Positions 17,145-23,768 of a stretch of DNA of 23,768 nt are shown here, piece by piece. The DNA comes from JBAPUB01 sp049282455 (GTDB lineage: Bacteria > Actinomycetota > Actinomycetes > JAHEKZ01): contig JBAPUB010000359.1 of the NCBI GenBank assembly GCA_049282455.1, positions 1 through 23,768 on the forward strand, read 5' to 3'. The position numbers were made by a program, and so were the translations under genes. The stretch's first letter is position 1. Each line of letters starts with the position of its first letter. The notes under the pieces are model-generated. The model saw only the letters and a program-made list of their open reading frames with translations. It was not told the origin of the DNA and did not search any database.

Positions 17145-17661
17145 CCGCGCCAGCCGGCCAGGCCGCAACGACCAGGTTGCGGGTGTCGCTCAAGAGCTGG
17201 GGCATCACCTTGGTCTGACCGACGACCGGCATGAAGTTCGTGTCACCACCCCATCTCGGCACCACGTGCTGGTGAAGGTGCGCCGCGATGCCGGCGCCGG
17301 CCACGGCGCTCTGGTTCATGCCGAGGTTGAATCCGTGGGCACCGCTGCACGCACGCAGCGCCACCATGGCCTGTTGGGTGACCTGGCCCAGCTCGAGCGT
17401 CTCCTCGTCGGTCAGCTCGGTGTAGTCGGCCACGTGCCGGTACGGGCACACCAGGATGTGTCCGGAGTTGTAGGGGTAGAGGTTCAGGACGGCGTAGCAC
17501 AGTTGCCCGCGGTGCACGATGAGCGCCTCGTCGTCGGGCAGCGACGGCGCGACACAGAACGGGCAGCTGCCCTCGTCGGCGTCGTCGGGCCTGTCCTGGC
17601 CCTGGATGTAGGCCATCCGGTGCGGCATCCACAGGCGCTCGAAGGCCCCTTCGCTGCTCAC
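17131..17661 (-). CDS. HIT-family hydrolase/phosphorylase (diadenosine polyphosphate phosphorylase type)
   Basis: The 176-residue protein has the histidine triad HLHQHVVPRW (His128, His130, His132), a CPFC pair (33-36) and the family segment LNLYPYNSGHILVCPYRHV. The N-terminal FERLWMPHRMAYI matches the mycobacterial Ap4A phosphorylase group, which splits Ap4A with phosphate to ADP and ATP; I infer the same class here. The GTG at 17661 overlaps the thrS stop by four bases (GTGA). Linkage to thrS fits, since aminoacyl-tRNA synthetases generate Ap4A as a side product. It ends in a short repeat shared with the convergent gene. Confidence 0.92.
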   Translation of the reverse strand: MSSEGAFERLWMPHRMAYIQGQDRPDDADEGSCPFCVAPSLPDDEALIVHRGQLCYAVLNLYPYNSGHILVCPYRHVADYTELTDEETLELGQVTQQAMVALRACSGAHGFNLGMNQSAVAGAGIAAHLHQHVVPRWGGDTNFMPVVGQTKVMPQLLSDTRNLVVAAWPAGADPVS

Positions 17662-19661
17662 TCGCTCGCCCGTCGAGCCACCTCGCGGACGAGCTCGGCC
17701 ACGGCCTCGTCGATCGCCACTCCGTTGTTCTGCGTACCGTCGCGGTAGCGGAACGAGACTGCGCCCTTGGCGACGTCCTCATCGCCCGCGATCAGCATGA
17801 ACGGGACCTTCTGACGCTGGGCGTTGCGGATCTTCTTCTGCATTCGGTCGTCGGACGTGTCGACCTCCACGCGCACCCCCTCGGCGCGCAACCGCTTGGC
17901 GACGTCCAGCAGGTACGGCACGTGCGCATCGGTGATCGGGATGCCCACCACCTGCACGGGGGACATCCATGCGGGGAACGCCCCTGCGTAGTGCTCGAGC
18001 AGCACCGCGAAGAAGCGTTCGATCGACCCGAACAGTGCGCGGTGGATCATGATCGGCTGCTGGCGGGTGCCGTCGGCAGCCTGGTACTCGAGGTCGAAGC
18101 GTGGAGGAGTCTGGAAGTCGAGCTGGATCGTCGACATCTGCCACGTGCGGCCGATGGCGTCCTTGGCTTGGACGGAGATCTTCGGCCCGTAGAAGGCGGC
18201 ACCGCCTTCGTCCATGACCAGCTCGAGATCTCGCTTCTGCGCCGCCTGGCGCAGCGCCTCGGTGGCCTCTGCCCACGCCTCGTCGGTGCCCACCGACTTC
18301 TCCGGGTCGCGGGTCGAGAGCTCGAGGTAGAAGTCGTCGAGACCGTAGTCGCGCAACAGGTCCAGCACGAAGGTGAGCAGGCTGTCGAGCTCGCCTGCCA
18401 TCTGCTCCTTCGTGCAGTAGATGTGGGCATCGTCCTGGGTCATGCCGCGGACCCGGGTCAACCCGTGGACGACGCCGGACTTCTCGTACCGGTAGACCGA
18501 GCCGAACTCGAACAGACGCAGGGGAAGCTCGCGGTAGGAGCGCCCCCGTGCCTTGTAGATCAGGGTGTGGAACGGACAGTTCATCGGCTTCAGGTAGTAG
18601 TCCTGCGGTGCACGGCGCAGCTGGCCCTCACTGTCGTACTCGGCGTCCAGCTGCATGGGCGGGTACATGCCTTCGGCGTACCACTGCAGGTGACCGGACT
18701 GCTCGAACAACGCCGCCTTGGTGATGTGCGGGCTATAGACGAACTCGTACCCCCCTGCCTCGTGGCGTTCGCGTGAGTAGTCCTCCATCACGCGCCGGAC
18801 GATGCCCCCCTTGGGGTGGAACACGGCCAGCCCTGAGCCGATCTCCTCGGGAAAGCTGAACAGGTCGAGATCGACACCGAGCCTTCGGTGGTCGCGCTTC
18901 TCGGCCTCTTCGAGCTGGTGGAGGTAGGCCTTCAGGTCGTCGCGGCTGGCCCACGCGGTGCCGTAGATGCGCTGCAGCTGCGGGTTCTTCTCACTTCCTC
19001 GCCAGTAGGCGGCGGCAACCCGCATGAGCTTGAACGCCGGGATCAGTCGGGTGCTGGGCAGGTGAGGCCCGCGACACAGGTCTGTCCAGCAGCGCTCGTC
19101 GGTCTTGGCGGCGATGTTGTCGTACATGGTGAGCTCGGAGCCGCCGACCTCCATGACGTCGTCCATCTCGCCGGACGACGTGCTGCCGCCCTTGAGACCG
19201 ATGAGCTCGAGCTTGTAGGGCTCGTGCGCGAGCTCGGTGCGGGCCTCCTCGTCGCTGACGACACGGCGGGAGAAGCGTTGACCGGCCTTGACGATCTCCT
19301 GCATCCGCTTCTCGATGCGGGTCATGTCGTCGGGGGTGAACGGCGTGGTCACACCGAAGTCGTAGTAGAAGCCGTCCGTGACCGGCGGACCGATGCCCAG
19401 CTGCGCCTCGGGGAAGAGGTCCTGCACGGCCTGTGCCAGGACGTGAGCGGTCGAGTGCCGCAGAACGGCCAGACCGTCAGGCGACGAGGCAGTCACCGGC
19501 TCGACGACGTCACCTGACACCAGCTCGTGGCTCAGGTCGCGCAGCTCGCCGTTGACGCGCGCGACGACCACCGCCCGGTCGCTCTCGAACAGAGCGCCCG
19601 CCGTGGTCCCGGGCTCGACCGAACGCGAGTCCCCGGCGACGACGACACTGACCTCTGGCAC
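17658..19661 (-). CDS. thrS: Threonyl-tRNA synthetase
   Basis: ThrRS charges tRNA-Thr and edits mischarged serine. The 667-residue protein has the N-terminal TGS domain (1-60) and the editing domain with HxxxH at 69-73 and the C-x3-H in DLCRGPH (Cys196, His200). The class II catalytic core has motif 2 around FGSVYRYEKSG, zinc ligands Cys362, His413 and His540, and motif 3 ending in the AFPAWMSPVQV region. A C-terminal anticodon-binding domain follows. The GTG at 19661 has GGAG 7 bases upstream. The 80-bp upstream gap is too short for a T-box leader, and none is visible. It is complete, with no missing key residue. Confidence 0.98.
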   Translation of the reverse strand: MPEVSVVVAGDSRSVEPGTTAGALFESDRAVVVARVNGELRDLSHELVSGDVVEPVTASSPDGLAVLRHSTAHVLAQAVQDLFPEAQLGIGPPVTDGFYYDFGVTTPFTPDDMTRIEKRMQEIVKAGQRFSRRVVSDEEARTELAHEPYKLELIGLKGGSTSSGEMDDVMEVGGSELTMYDNIAAKTDERCWTDLCRGPHLPSTRLIPAFKLMRVAAAYWRGSEKNPQLQRIYGTAWASRDDLKAYLHQLEEAEKRDHRRLGVDLDLFSFPEEIGSGLAVFHPKGGIVRRVMEDYSRERHEAGGYEFVYSPHITKAALFEQSGHLQWYAEGMYPPMQLDAEYDSEGQLRRAPQDYYLKPMNCPFHTLIYKARGRSYRELPLRLFEFGSVYRYEKSGVVHGLTRVRGMTQDDAHIYCTKEQMAGELDSLLTFVLDLLRDYGLDDFYLELSTRDPEKSVGTDEAWAEATEALRQAAQKRDLELVMDEGGAAFYGPKISVQAKDAIGRTWQMSTIQLDFQTPPRFDLEYQAADGTRQQPIMIHRALFGSIERFFAVLLEHYAGAFPAWMSPVQVVGIPITDAHVPYLLDVAKRLRAEGVRVEVDTSDDRMQKKIRNAQRQKVPFMLIAGDEDVAKGAVSFRYRDGTQNNGVAIDEAVAELVREVARRASE

Positions 19662-19741
19662 GACAGGCTCCGACTTCTACGCGGTGGCGGGCTGGTGCCT
19701 CACCGGTCGACGTCGAGCCTAGCCATTCAGGCAAGCAGGTT

Positions 19742-20971
19742 TCAGCGCGCCACAGCCTTCATCCGGTAGAGACCGCCGCCGTAGGTGACCGCCCAGATCT
19801 CACGGTTGTCGTCGACCCCGAACGAGGTGGGTCCGGCCTGTCCCGAACCCAGCCGCTGCGGCTGAAGGACCTTGCGTCCGCCCGGGTGGTACAGCCAGAC
19901 CCGGGCGGTGACGTAGTCGCCGAACACGTAGGTTCCGGTCATCAGTCCGGTGTACCGCTGACCGCGGTAGACGAAGCCACCAGTGATGGACTCGCCCTGG
20001 GGGTGCGGGACGACGATGTCGGGACCGAGGTACGTGCGCGGTGCGAGACACCGGCTGCGCAGGTAGAAGTGGTTGGCCTCGCGGCAGGACCATCCAAGGT
20101 TTCGTCGCTGGGGCGAAGCCGAAACCTTGGTGACCTCCTCGTACGCGTCCTGGCCGACGTCTCCGATCCACAACGCCCGGCTCTTTGGGTCGAACGAGAA
20201 GCGCCAAGGGTTGCGCAGCCCCCGCAGCCAGATCTCACCGCGGCCCTGCGTGGCCCCCGCGAAGGGGTTGGACCGCGGGACGCAGTAGCGCCGCTTCCCG
20301 CACGAGCGGCTGACGTCGAGCCGCAGGATCTTCCCCTTGAGCGAGCTCAGGTCCTGTGCTGCGTTGAACGGGTCTCCGGCTCCCCCGCCGTCACCGGTGC
20401 CCATGTACAGGTAGCCGTCGGGACCGAACATGAGCTGGCCGCCGTAGTGGTTGCGGTTGACCTTGTGCTCGACGACGAGCACGGTGCGCAGGCTCCTTGC
20501 CGGCACATGTCCCGCACCCGCCGACGACGCGCGCATGCGCGCGAGCACGAGGTTGCCGTCACCGCGCGTGTAGGTGAGCCATAGGCGGTGAGTCGTGCGG
20601 AACTTCGGGTCGAAGGCGACCGACAGCAACCCACCCTCGCCGTCGTTGAGGACCCGACGGGCGATGTTGAGGTAGGGCCGGGCCCGAACGCGCCCCCCCG
20701 TGTAGGTGCGAACGGTCCCCGGCTTCTCGACGACGAAGAGCCTGCTGCGCCCGTCGGCGGCGGACAAGACCTGGGTCGGCTGCGACAGACCGGAGGCAAC
20801 CTTGACCCATCGCACGCGAACACCGGCCAGTCGTGAGGACTCACTCGTCCCCGACGGCGGTCTGAGGCTCGCAGCACCGAGCTGAGGTGCTGTGCCTGCT
20901 TGGGCGGGACCGGTGATCCCCACAAGGGTGGCGGCCGCAAGGGCGAGAAGGAAGGGTCGGCTCCGAGGCAT
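19742..20971 (-). CDS. Secreted PQQ-dependent aldose sugar dehydrogenase-like protein (GSDH fold)
   Basis: The 409-residue protein has a Sec signal peptide (hydrophobic to about 20, cleavage near AQA, residues 23-25) and a six-bladed propeller. Family motifs are EGGLLSVAFDP (112-122), the catalytic-type His175 in NRNHYGGQLMFGPDG, the GTGDGGGAGDP calcium/PQQ loop region (191-201) and GLRNPWRF with Arg253/Asn254. These match soluble aldose sugar dehydrogenases that oxidise sugars with PQQ. No PQQ biosynthesis genes occur in this window, so cofactor may come from elsewhere or the substrate may differ. The ATG at 20971 is divergent from the M23 gene. It ends 80 bp before thrS on the same strand. 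Confidence 0.88.
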   Translation of the reverse strand: MPRSRPFLLALAAATLVGITGPAQAGTAPQLGAASLRPPSGTSESSRLAGVRVRWVKVASGLSQPTQVLSAADGRSRLFVVEKPGTVRTYTGGRVRARPYLNIARRVLNDGEGGLLSVAFDPKFRTTHRLWLTYTRGDGNLVLARMRASSAGAGHVPARSLRTVLVVEHKVNRNHYGGQLMFGPDGYLYMGTGDGGGAGDPFNAAQDLSSLKGKILRLDVSRSCGKRRYCVPRSNPFAGATQGRGEIWLRGLRNPWRFSFDPKSRALWIGDVGQDAYEEVTKVSASPQRRNLGWSCREANHFYLRSRCLAPRTYLGPDIVVPHPQGESITGGFVYRGQRYTGLMTGTYVFGDYVTARVWLYHPGGRKVLQPQRLGSGQAGPTSFGVDDNREIWAVTYGGGLYRMKAVAR

Positions 20972-21020
20972 CGCCCCAGGCTATGACAGGTCCACTGGAG
21001 ACCCGTGTATTCGACGGGGC

Positions 21021-21052
21021 CGTGAACGCCCGCCGAAACCGTCGTGAACGCC
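21021..21052. repeat. Direct repeat CGTGAACGCC, two copies 22 bp apart, in a divergent promoter region
   Basis: Copies at 21021-21030 and 21043-21052 are identical. Their 22-bp periodicity places them on the same face of the helix. They lie 50 to 80 bases upstream of the sugar dehydrogenase start and about 100 bases upstream of the M23 start. They could be an operator for a transcription factor; the rest of the 179-bp gap shows no clear promoter. Confidence 0.4.
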
Positions 21053-21150
21053 AGACGCCGCACGCTTGCGAGGATTTGGTCGTCACGAGACGCATGCGCT
21101 TGGTTGGACAGGACCGAACACCTCCTGACTCCCGATCGGAAACCACTGTC

Positions 21151-22068
21151 ATGCTCCGCAGGATCCTGCCCTGGGTGCTGGCGGTGCTGGCTGTCCCGCT
21201 CGCAGTGGTCCCCGGCATCGCGATCGGAGCGTCACCGGTCAGCTCGCCGGCGACACTCGCCGGACAGTCGTCAGCCGTGGTCCAGGCGAACGACCGGTCG
21301 GCCGCGGCTGGTTCTGAGCACCCTGCGTCGATGACCGGAACCGAGGTGCAGAGCCCCAGCTCTCGCCCTGCAGGTTCCGGTGCCGCCATCCGTGACCGCG
21401 TCGCACTCGCGTCGCTGCTGGACGGCGCTCCGACACGTGGACGAAGCCAGACCTGGGTCATGCCCTTGGCCAGCTTCACGGTCTCGGAGGGTTTCGGCGT
21501 GCCCGGACCTCACTGGTCCAGTGGCTTCCACACCGGGCAAGACCTCGCGGCGCCTGCGGGCACTCCAGTGGTCGCCGCGCATAGGGGAACGGTCCTCTTC
21601 GCGGGCTGGGCCGGCCCGTACGGCAACCTCGTGACGATCGCGCACGAAGATGGCACGCAGACGTGGTACGCCCACCTGTCCCAGATCCTCGTCTCCCCCG
21701 GACCGGTGGGGACCGGGCAACCGGTGGGTCGGGTCGGCTGTACCGGCAACTGCTTCGGTACCCACCTCCACTTCGAGGTACGCCTCGGACCTGACCTGCC
21801 GGTGAACCCGCTGCTGTGGCTGGCCCTGCAGGGCGTCGACGTCTCGATGAGCCTTTCGGAGCTCGCCGACCAGCCGCGCACCCTTCCGGAAGCGGCGAGG
21901 GTCGCACCCGGCCCCGTGGGGACAGCGACGTCTCCTGCTGCAGAGCCCAAGCCCGTTCATGGCGCCTGGACCGGGTCCGGCGGCCAGCTTCCCGACAAGC
22001 AACCGGCGCATTCCGGCAGCAGCGGCTCGCCGGAGGTGGACCTGTCCGGTCTCGGGTCTCCGAAGTGA
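21151..22068 (+). CDS. Secreted M23-family metallopeptidase
   Basis: The 305-residue protein is predicted to cut peptidoglycan cross-bridges or stem peptides. An N-terminal signal sequence (hydrophobic 5-27) is followed by a Ser/Ala-rich linker, then the M23 domain (about 105-220). All zinc and catalytic residues are present: His127 and Asp131 in HTGQD, His175 in YAHLS, and His205/His207 in THLHFEV. The loop before HLH has Cys197 and Cys201 (GCTGNCFG), where Ser or Thr is usual. The C-terminal 75 residues are Pro/Gly/Ser-rich. ATG 21151 was chosen because it directly precedes the signal peptide; an in-frame extension to 20983 has no signal logic. The Shine-Dalgarno is weak. Confidence 0.88.
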   Translation: MLRRILPWVLAVLAVPLAVVPGIAIGASPVSSPATLAGQSSAVVQANDRSAAAGSEHPASMTGTEVQSPSSRPAGSGAAIRDRVALASLLDGAPTRGRSQTWVMPLASFTVSEGFGVPGPHWSSGFHTGQDLAAPAGTPVVAAHRGTVLFAGWAGPYGNLVTIAHEDGTQTWYAHLSQILVSPGPVGTGQPVGRVGCTGNCFGTHLHFEVRLGPDLPVNPLLWLALQGVDVSMSLSELADQPRTLPEAARVAPGPVGTATSPAAEPKPVHGAWTGSGGQLPDKQPAHSGSSGSPEVDLSGLGSPK

Positions 22069-22088
22069 GAGCTGCGCGGCGACCTCAG

Positions 22089-22114
22089 GGAACCGCGCCC
22101 GACGGCCGCCCGTT
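22089..22114 (+). promoter_or_regulatory. Candidate ECF sigma factor promoter upstream of the Kelch lipoprotein gene
   Basis: GGAAC (22089-22093) and CGTT (22111-22114) are separated by 17 bases. This resembles the SigE-type envelope-stress consensus of actinobacteria. The predicted start near 22121 is only a few bases before the ATG of a 15-codon leader ORF. This is a pattern match; the cognate sigma factor is not in the window. Confidence 0.45.
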
Positions 22115-22126
22115 ACTCTCGTAGCG

Positions 22127-22174
22127 ATGGGCTCGGTGAGCCCGCCGGTCGAGAAGGTGCCTACTGAACACTGA
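22127..22174 (+). other. Possible 15-codon leader ORF coupled to the Kelch lipoprotein gene
   Basis: The ATG at 22127 encodes MGSVSPPVEKVPTEH and stops at 22172-22174, one base before the lipoprotein GTG at 22176. A hairpin GGGCTC-GGT-GAGCCC (22129-22143; 6-bp stem, 3-base loop) lies at its start. If transcription begins near 22121 the ORF would be nearly leaderless. The lipoprotein GTG lacks a Shine-Dalgarno, so reinitiation from this ORF would explain its translation. Confidence 0.3.
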
Positions 22175-22175
22175 G

Positions 22176-23768
22176 GTGCTCCTGCCAGATCCTGAGTCCT
22201 CGACTGCTCGAAGTCCGACGGCATTGTCTCGAGCTGCACGGGCTGCCGCGCTCCCGCTGGCGCTGGTCGCGCTTGCCGCCTGCAGCACGACGTCGACACC
22301 GAGTGCTGCCGACGGGTCGGTCAGTGCATCTGCGAGCCAGCCGTCGACGCCGGGTGACGGGGCGCCGCCCGCTGGTCAGGCTCTCGTGGTCCGGACCGCA
22401 CGCTGGACCCTTCCGACTCCCCTGTCGCGTCCGGTCGTCTTCGCCACCCAGGACTCCCTGGTCATAGCCGGCGGGCTGGACAGCAACGACGCCTCGCTCG
22501 CCCAGGTCCGAACGGTCGACCCCGCATCCGGTCACGCCCTCTCGTCGGGCAGCCTGGCCGTCCCCGTGCACGACGCCGCCGGTGGACAGCCGGGTAGTCG
22601 CATGCTCGTCTTCGGCGGCGGCGACACGGTTTCCACGAACGTCGTCCAGCAACTCAACGCGCATGGTCGTTCGAGCACTGTCGGGTCGCTGCCCAGCGCA
22701 AGATCCGATCTGTCCGCCGCCACCGTCGACGGTGCCACGTACGTGCTTGGTGGCTATGACGGAACCAGCATGGACCGCACCGTGCTCAAGACGACGGACG
22801 GCGTCACCTACTCCGCCGTCGCGACGCTTCCAGTCGGAGTTCGCTATGCAGCAGTTGTGGGAACCGCTGACTCGTTGTGGGTGTTCGGTGGTGAGCGAAG
22901 CGGCATCCCTGTCGACCTGGTGCAACGTGTCGACCTGGCCACTGGTCGCGCCCGCGTCGCCGGCCATCTGCCCCGGCCGCTGAGCCACGCCAGCGCGGTC
23001 GACCTGTCCGGGCAGGTCTTCGTGGCCGGCGGACGTACCACCGGCACCGGTCTGATGGCGACGGTCCTGGCGTTCGACCCGACGAAGGTCTCGTTCAGGG
23101 TCGCAGGCCAGCTACCCATGGGGATCTCCGACATGGGTGCCGCCGTCGAGGGCGATACGGCATACCTGGTCGGCGGCGAGGCACCCGGGACGACGCGCTC
23201 GGTCGTCACCCTTTCGCTGAGCAGCTCCCCCACGGCGGTCGACAGCTCCGAGTCGACCCAGTCGCCCGACGCTGCTTACCTGGCTCCCCCGACCGGGCCG
23301 ACTTACCTGGCGGCTGGGTCCAACCCTTCGGCGCTGCCGAGCCCCATCCTCATCGCGGACAAGCTGAACAACCGACTGATCATCGTCGACCCGCAAGGTC
23401 GGGTTCGATGGACGTTCCCCAGACCCGGTGACCTTGCTCCGGGCCAGACCTTCCTGATACCCGACGACGCCTTCTTCTCCCCTGACGGCACCCAGATCGT
23501 TGCCACTGAGGAGGACAACTACGTCGTGTCGGTGATCGACATCGCTCGACACCGCATCACCTACCGGTACGGCACTCCCGGTGTACCGGGCTCTGGGCCC
23601 AACCACCTGAACAACCCCGACGACGCGATCATGCTTCGCAACGGTGACCTGCTGTCGCCCGACATCAAGAACTGCCGCATCCTGCGAGTACACAGCGGGA
23701 GTCACAGACCGTCGGCGATCTACGGGACGACCGGATCTTGCTCCCACCAGCCCTCCTCACACTTCGGC
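22176..23768 (+). CDS. Kelch-propeller lipoprotein with a second propeller-like domain (3' end beyond window)
   Basis: The frame is open for 531 codons to the window edge. The N-terminus has a signal peptide ending in lipobox LAAC (Cys36), so the product is predicted to be a surface lipoprotein. After a Ser/Pro-rich linker, six Gly-Gly doublets with flanking hydrophobics (IAGG, VFGG, VLGG, VFGG, VAGG, VGGE; about 97-335) mark six Kelch blades. A linker (about 340-385) leads to a different repeat type beginning ILIADKLNNRLIIVDPQGRVRWTFP, resembling NHL/YncE-like propellers. GTG 22176 is my start choice. A TTG at codon 17 (the MSRAARAAALPL frame) is an alternative that keeps the signal peptide. 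Partner and ligand are unknown. Confidence 0.82.
   Translation, partial: MLLPDPESSTARSPTALSRAARAAALPLALVALAACSTTSTPSAADGSVSASASQPSTPGDGAPPAGQALVVRTARWTLPTPLSRPVVFATQDSLVIAGGLDSNDASLAQVRTVDPASGHALSSGSLAVPVHDAAGGQPGSRMLVFGGGDTVSTNVVQQLNAHGRSSTVGSLPSARSDLSAATVDGATYVLGGYDGTSMDRTVLKTTDGVTYSAVATLPVGVRYAAVVGTADSLWVFGGERSGIPVDLVQRVDLATGRARVAGHLPRPLSHASAVDLSGQVFVAGGRTTGTGLMATVLAFDPTKVSFRVAGQLPMGISDMGAAVEGDTAYLVGGEAPGTTRSVVTLSLSSSPTAVDSSESTQSPDAAYLAPPTGPTYLAAGSNPSALPSPILIADKLNNRLIIVDPQGRVRWTFPRPGDLAPGQTFLIPDDAFFSPDGTQIVATEEDNYVVSVIDIARHRITYRYGTPGVPGSGPNHLNNPDDAIMLRNGDLLSPDIKNCRILRVHSGSHRPSAIYGTTGSCSHQPSSHFG

Noticed and set aside
19662..19741. Possible T-box or other riboswitch leader for thrS
   Set aside because: The gap is only 80 bp and shows no T-box core or specifier stem. 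A weak CTGAAA-N18-TAGGCT promoter match exists but is not strong enough to list.
21115..21123. CGAACACCT upstream of the M23 gene, resembling a LexA half-site
   Set aside because: The second arm (GTTCG) is missing; only one half matches, which is expected by chance in high-GC DNA.
20972..21150. Possible cyclic-di-AMP (ydaO-type) riboswitch before the M23 gene
   Set aside because: Such switches often precede actinobacterial cell-wall hydrolases, but the 179-bp gap is short and I could not find the conserved core segments.

Overview
This window is high-GC chromosomal DNA from an actinobacterium (Actinomycetes). The evidence is the gene order, the frequent GTG starts, the ATGA/GTGA gene overlaps and the phosphatidylinositol-mannoside (PIM) genes. 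The backbone is a housekeeping block read on the minus strand (right to left): thrS, HIT, pgsA, patA, pimA, a LemA-like gene, a DUF3048 gene, pdxS, pdxT, yebC, ruvC, ruvA, ruvB, yajC, secD, secF. The sequence alone does not fix the family or genus.

Layout. 1-2577 holds protein-export genes (secF cut by the window edge, secD, yajC). 2610-4830 is the Holliday-junction operon ruvCAB, with a LexA box upstream of ruvC. 5078-7809 interrupts the usual ruvC-yebC neighbourhood. It carries a plus-strand secreted Asp-box (sialidase-like) propeller gene, convergent with a minus-strand DUF222/HNH (13E12-type) gene. The DUF222/HNH gene has a well-formed promoter overlapped by a perfect LexA operator. 8032-10451 holds yebC and the pyridoxal-phosphate synthase genes pdxT and pdxS. 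10538-14881 is an envelope block (DUF3048 lipoprotein, LemA-like protein, PimA, PatA, CDP-alcohol phosphotransferase) in which most stop and start codons overlap. 14978-17110 is a divergently read EF-G-like gene. 17131-19661 holds a HIT-family gene and thrS. 19742-23768 is accessory and extracytoplasmic: a secreted PQQ-type sugar dehydrogenase, an M23 peptidase, and a Kelch-propeller lipoprotein that runs off the right edge.

How the genes work together. Three functional groups stand out: Sec export, SOS-linked recombination repair, and PIM lipid synthesis (phosphatidylinositol phosphate, then mannosylation, then acylation). The least ordinary region is 6559-8010. There a nuclease-like gene shares a LexA operator core, identical over 15 bases, with ruvCAB, and carries a long leader with two short overlapping ORFs. 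Nothing here amounts to a demonstrably new defence or mobile system. The SOS-controlled DUF222/HNH insertion, the G-quadruplex-like hexamer repeat in secD, and the possible ECF-sigma promoter with coupled leader ORF ahead of the Kelch lipoprotein are the best leads.
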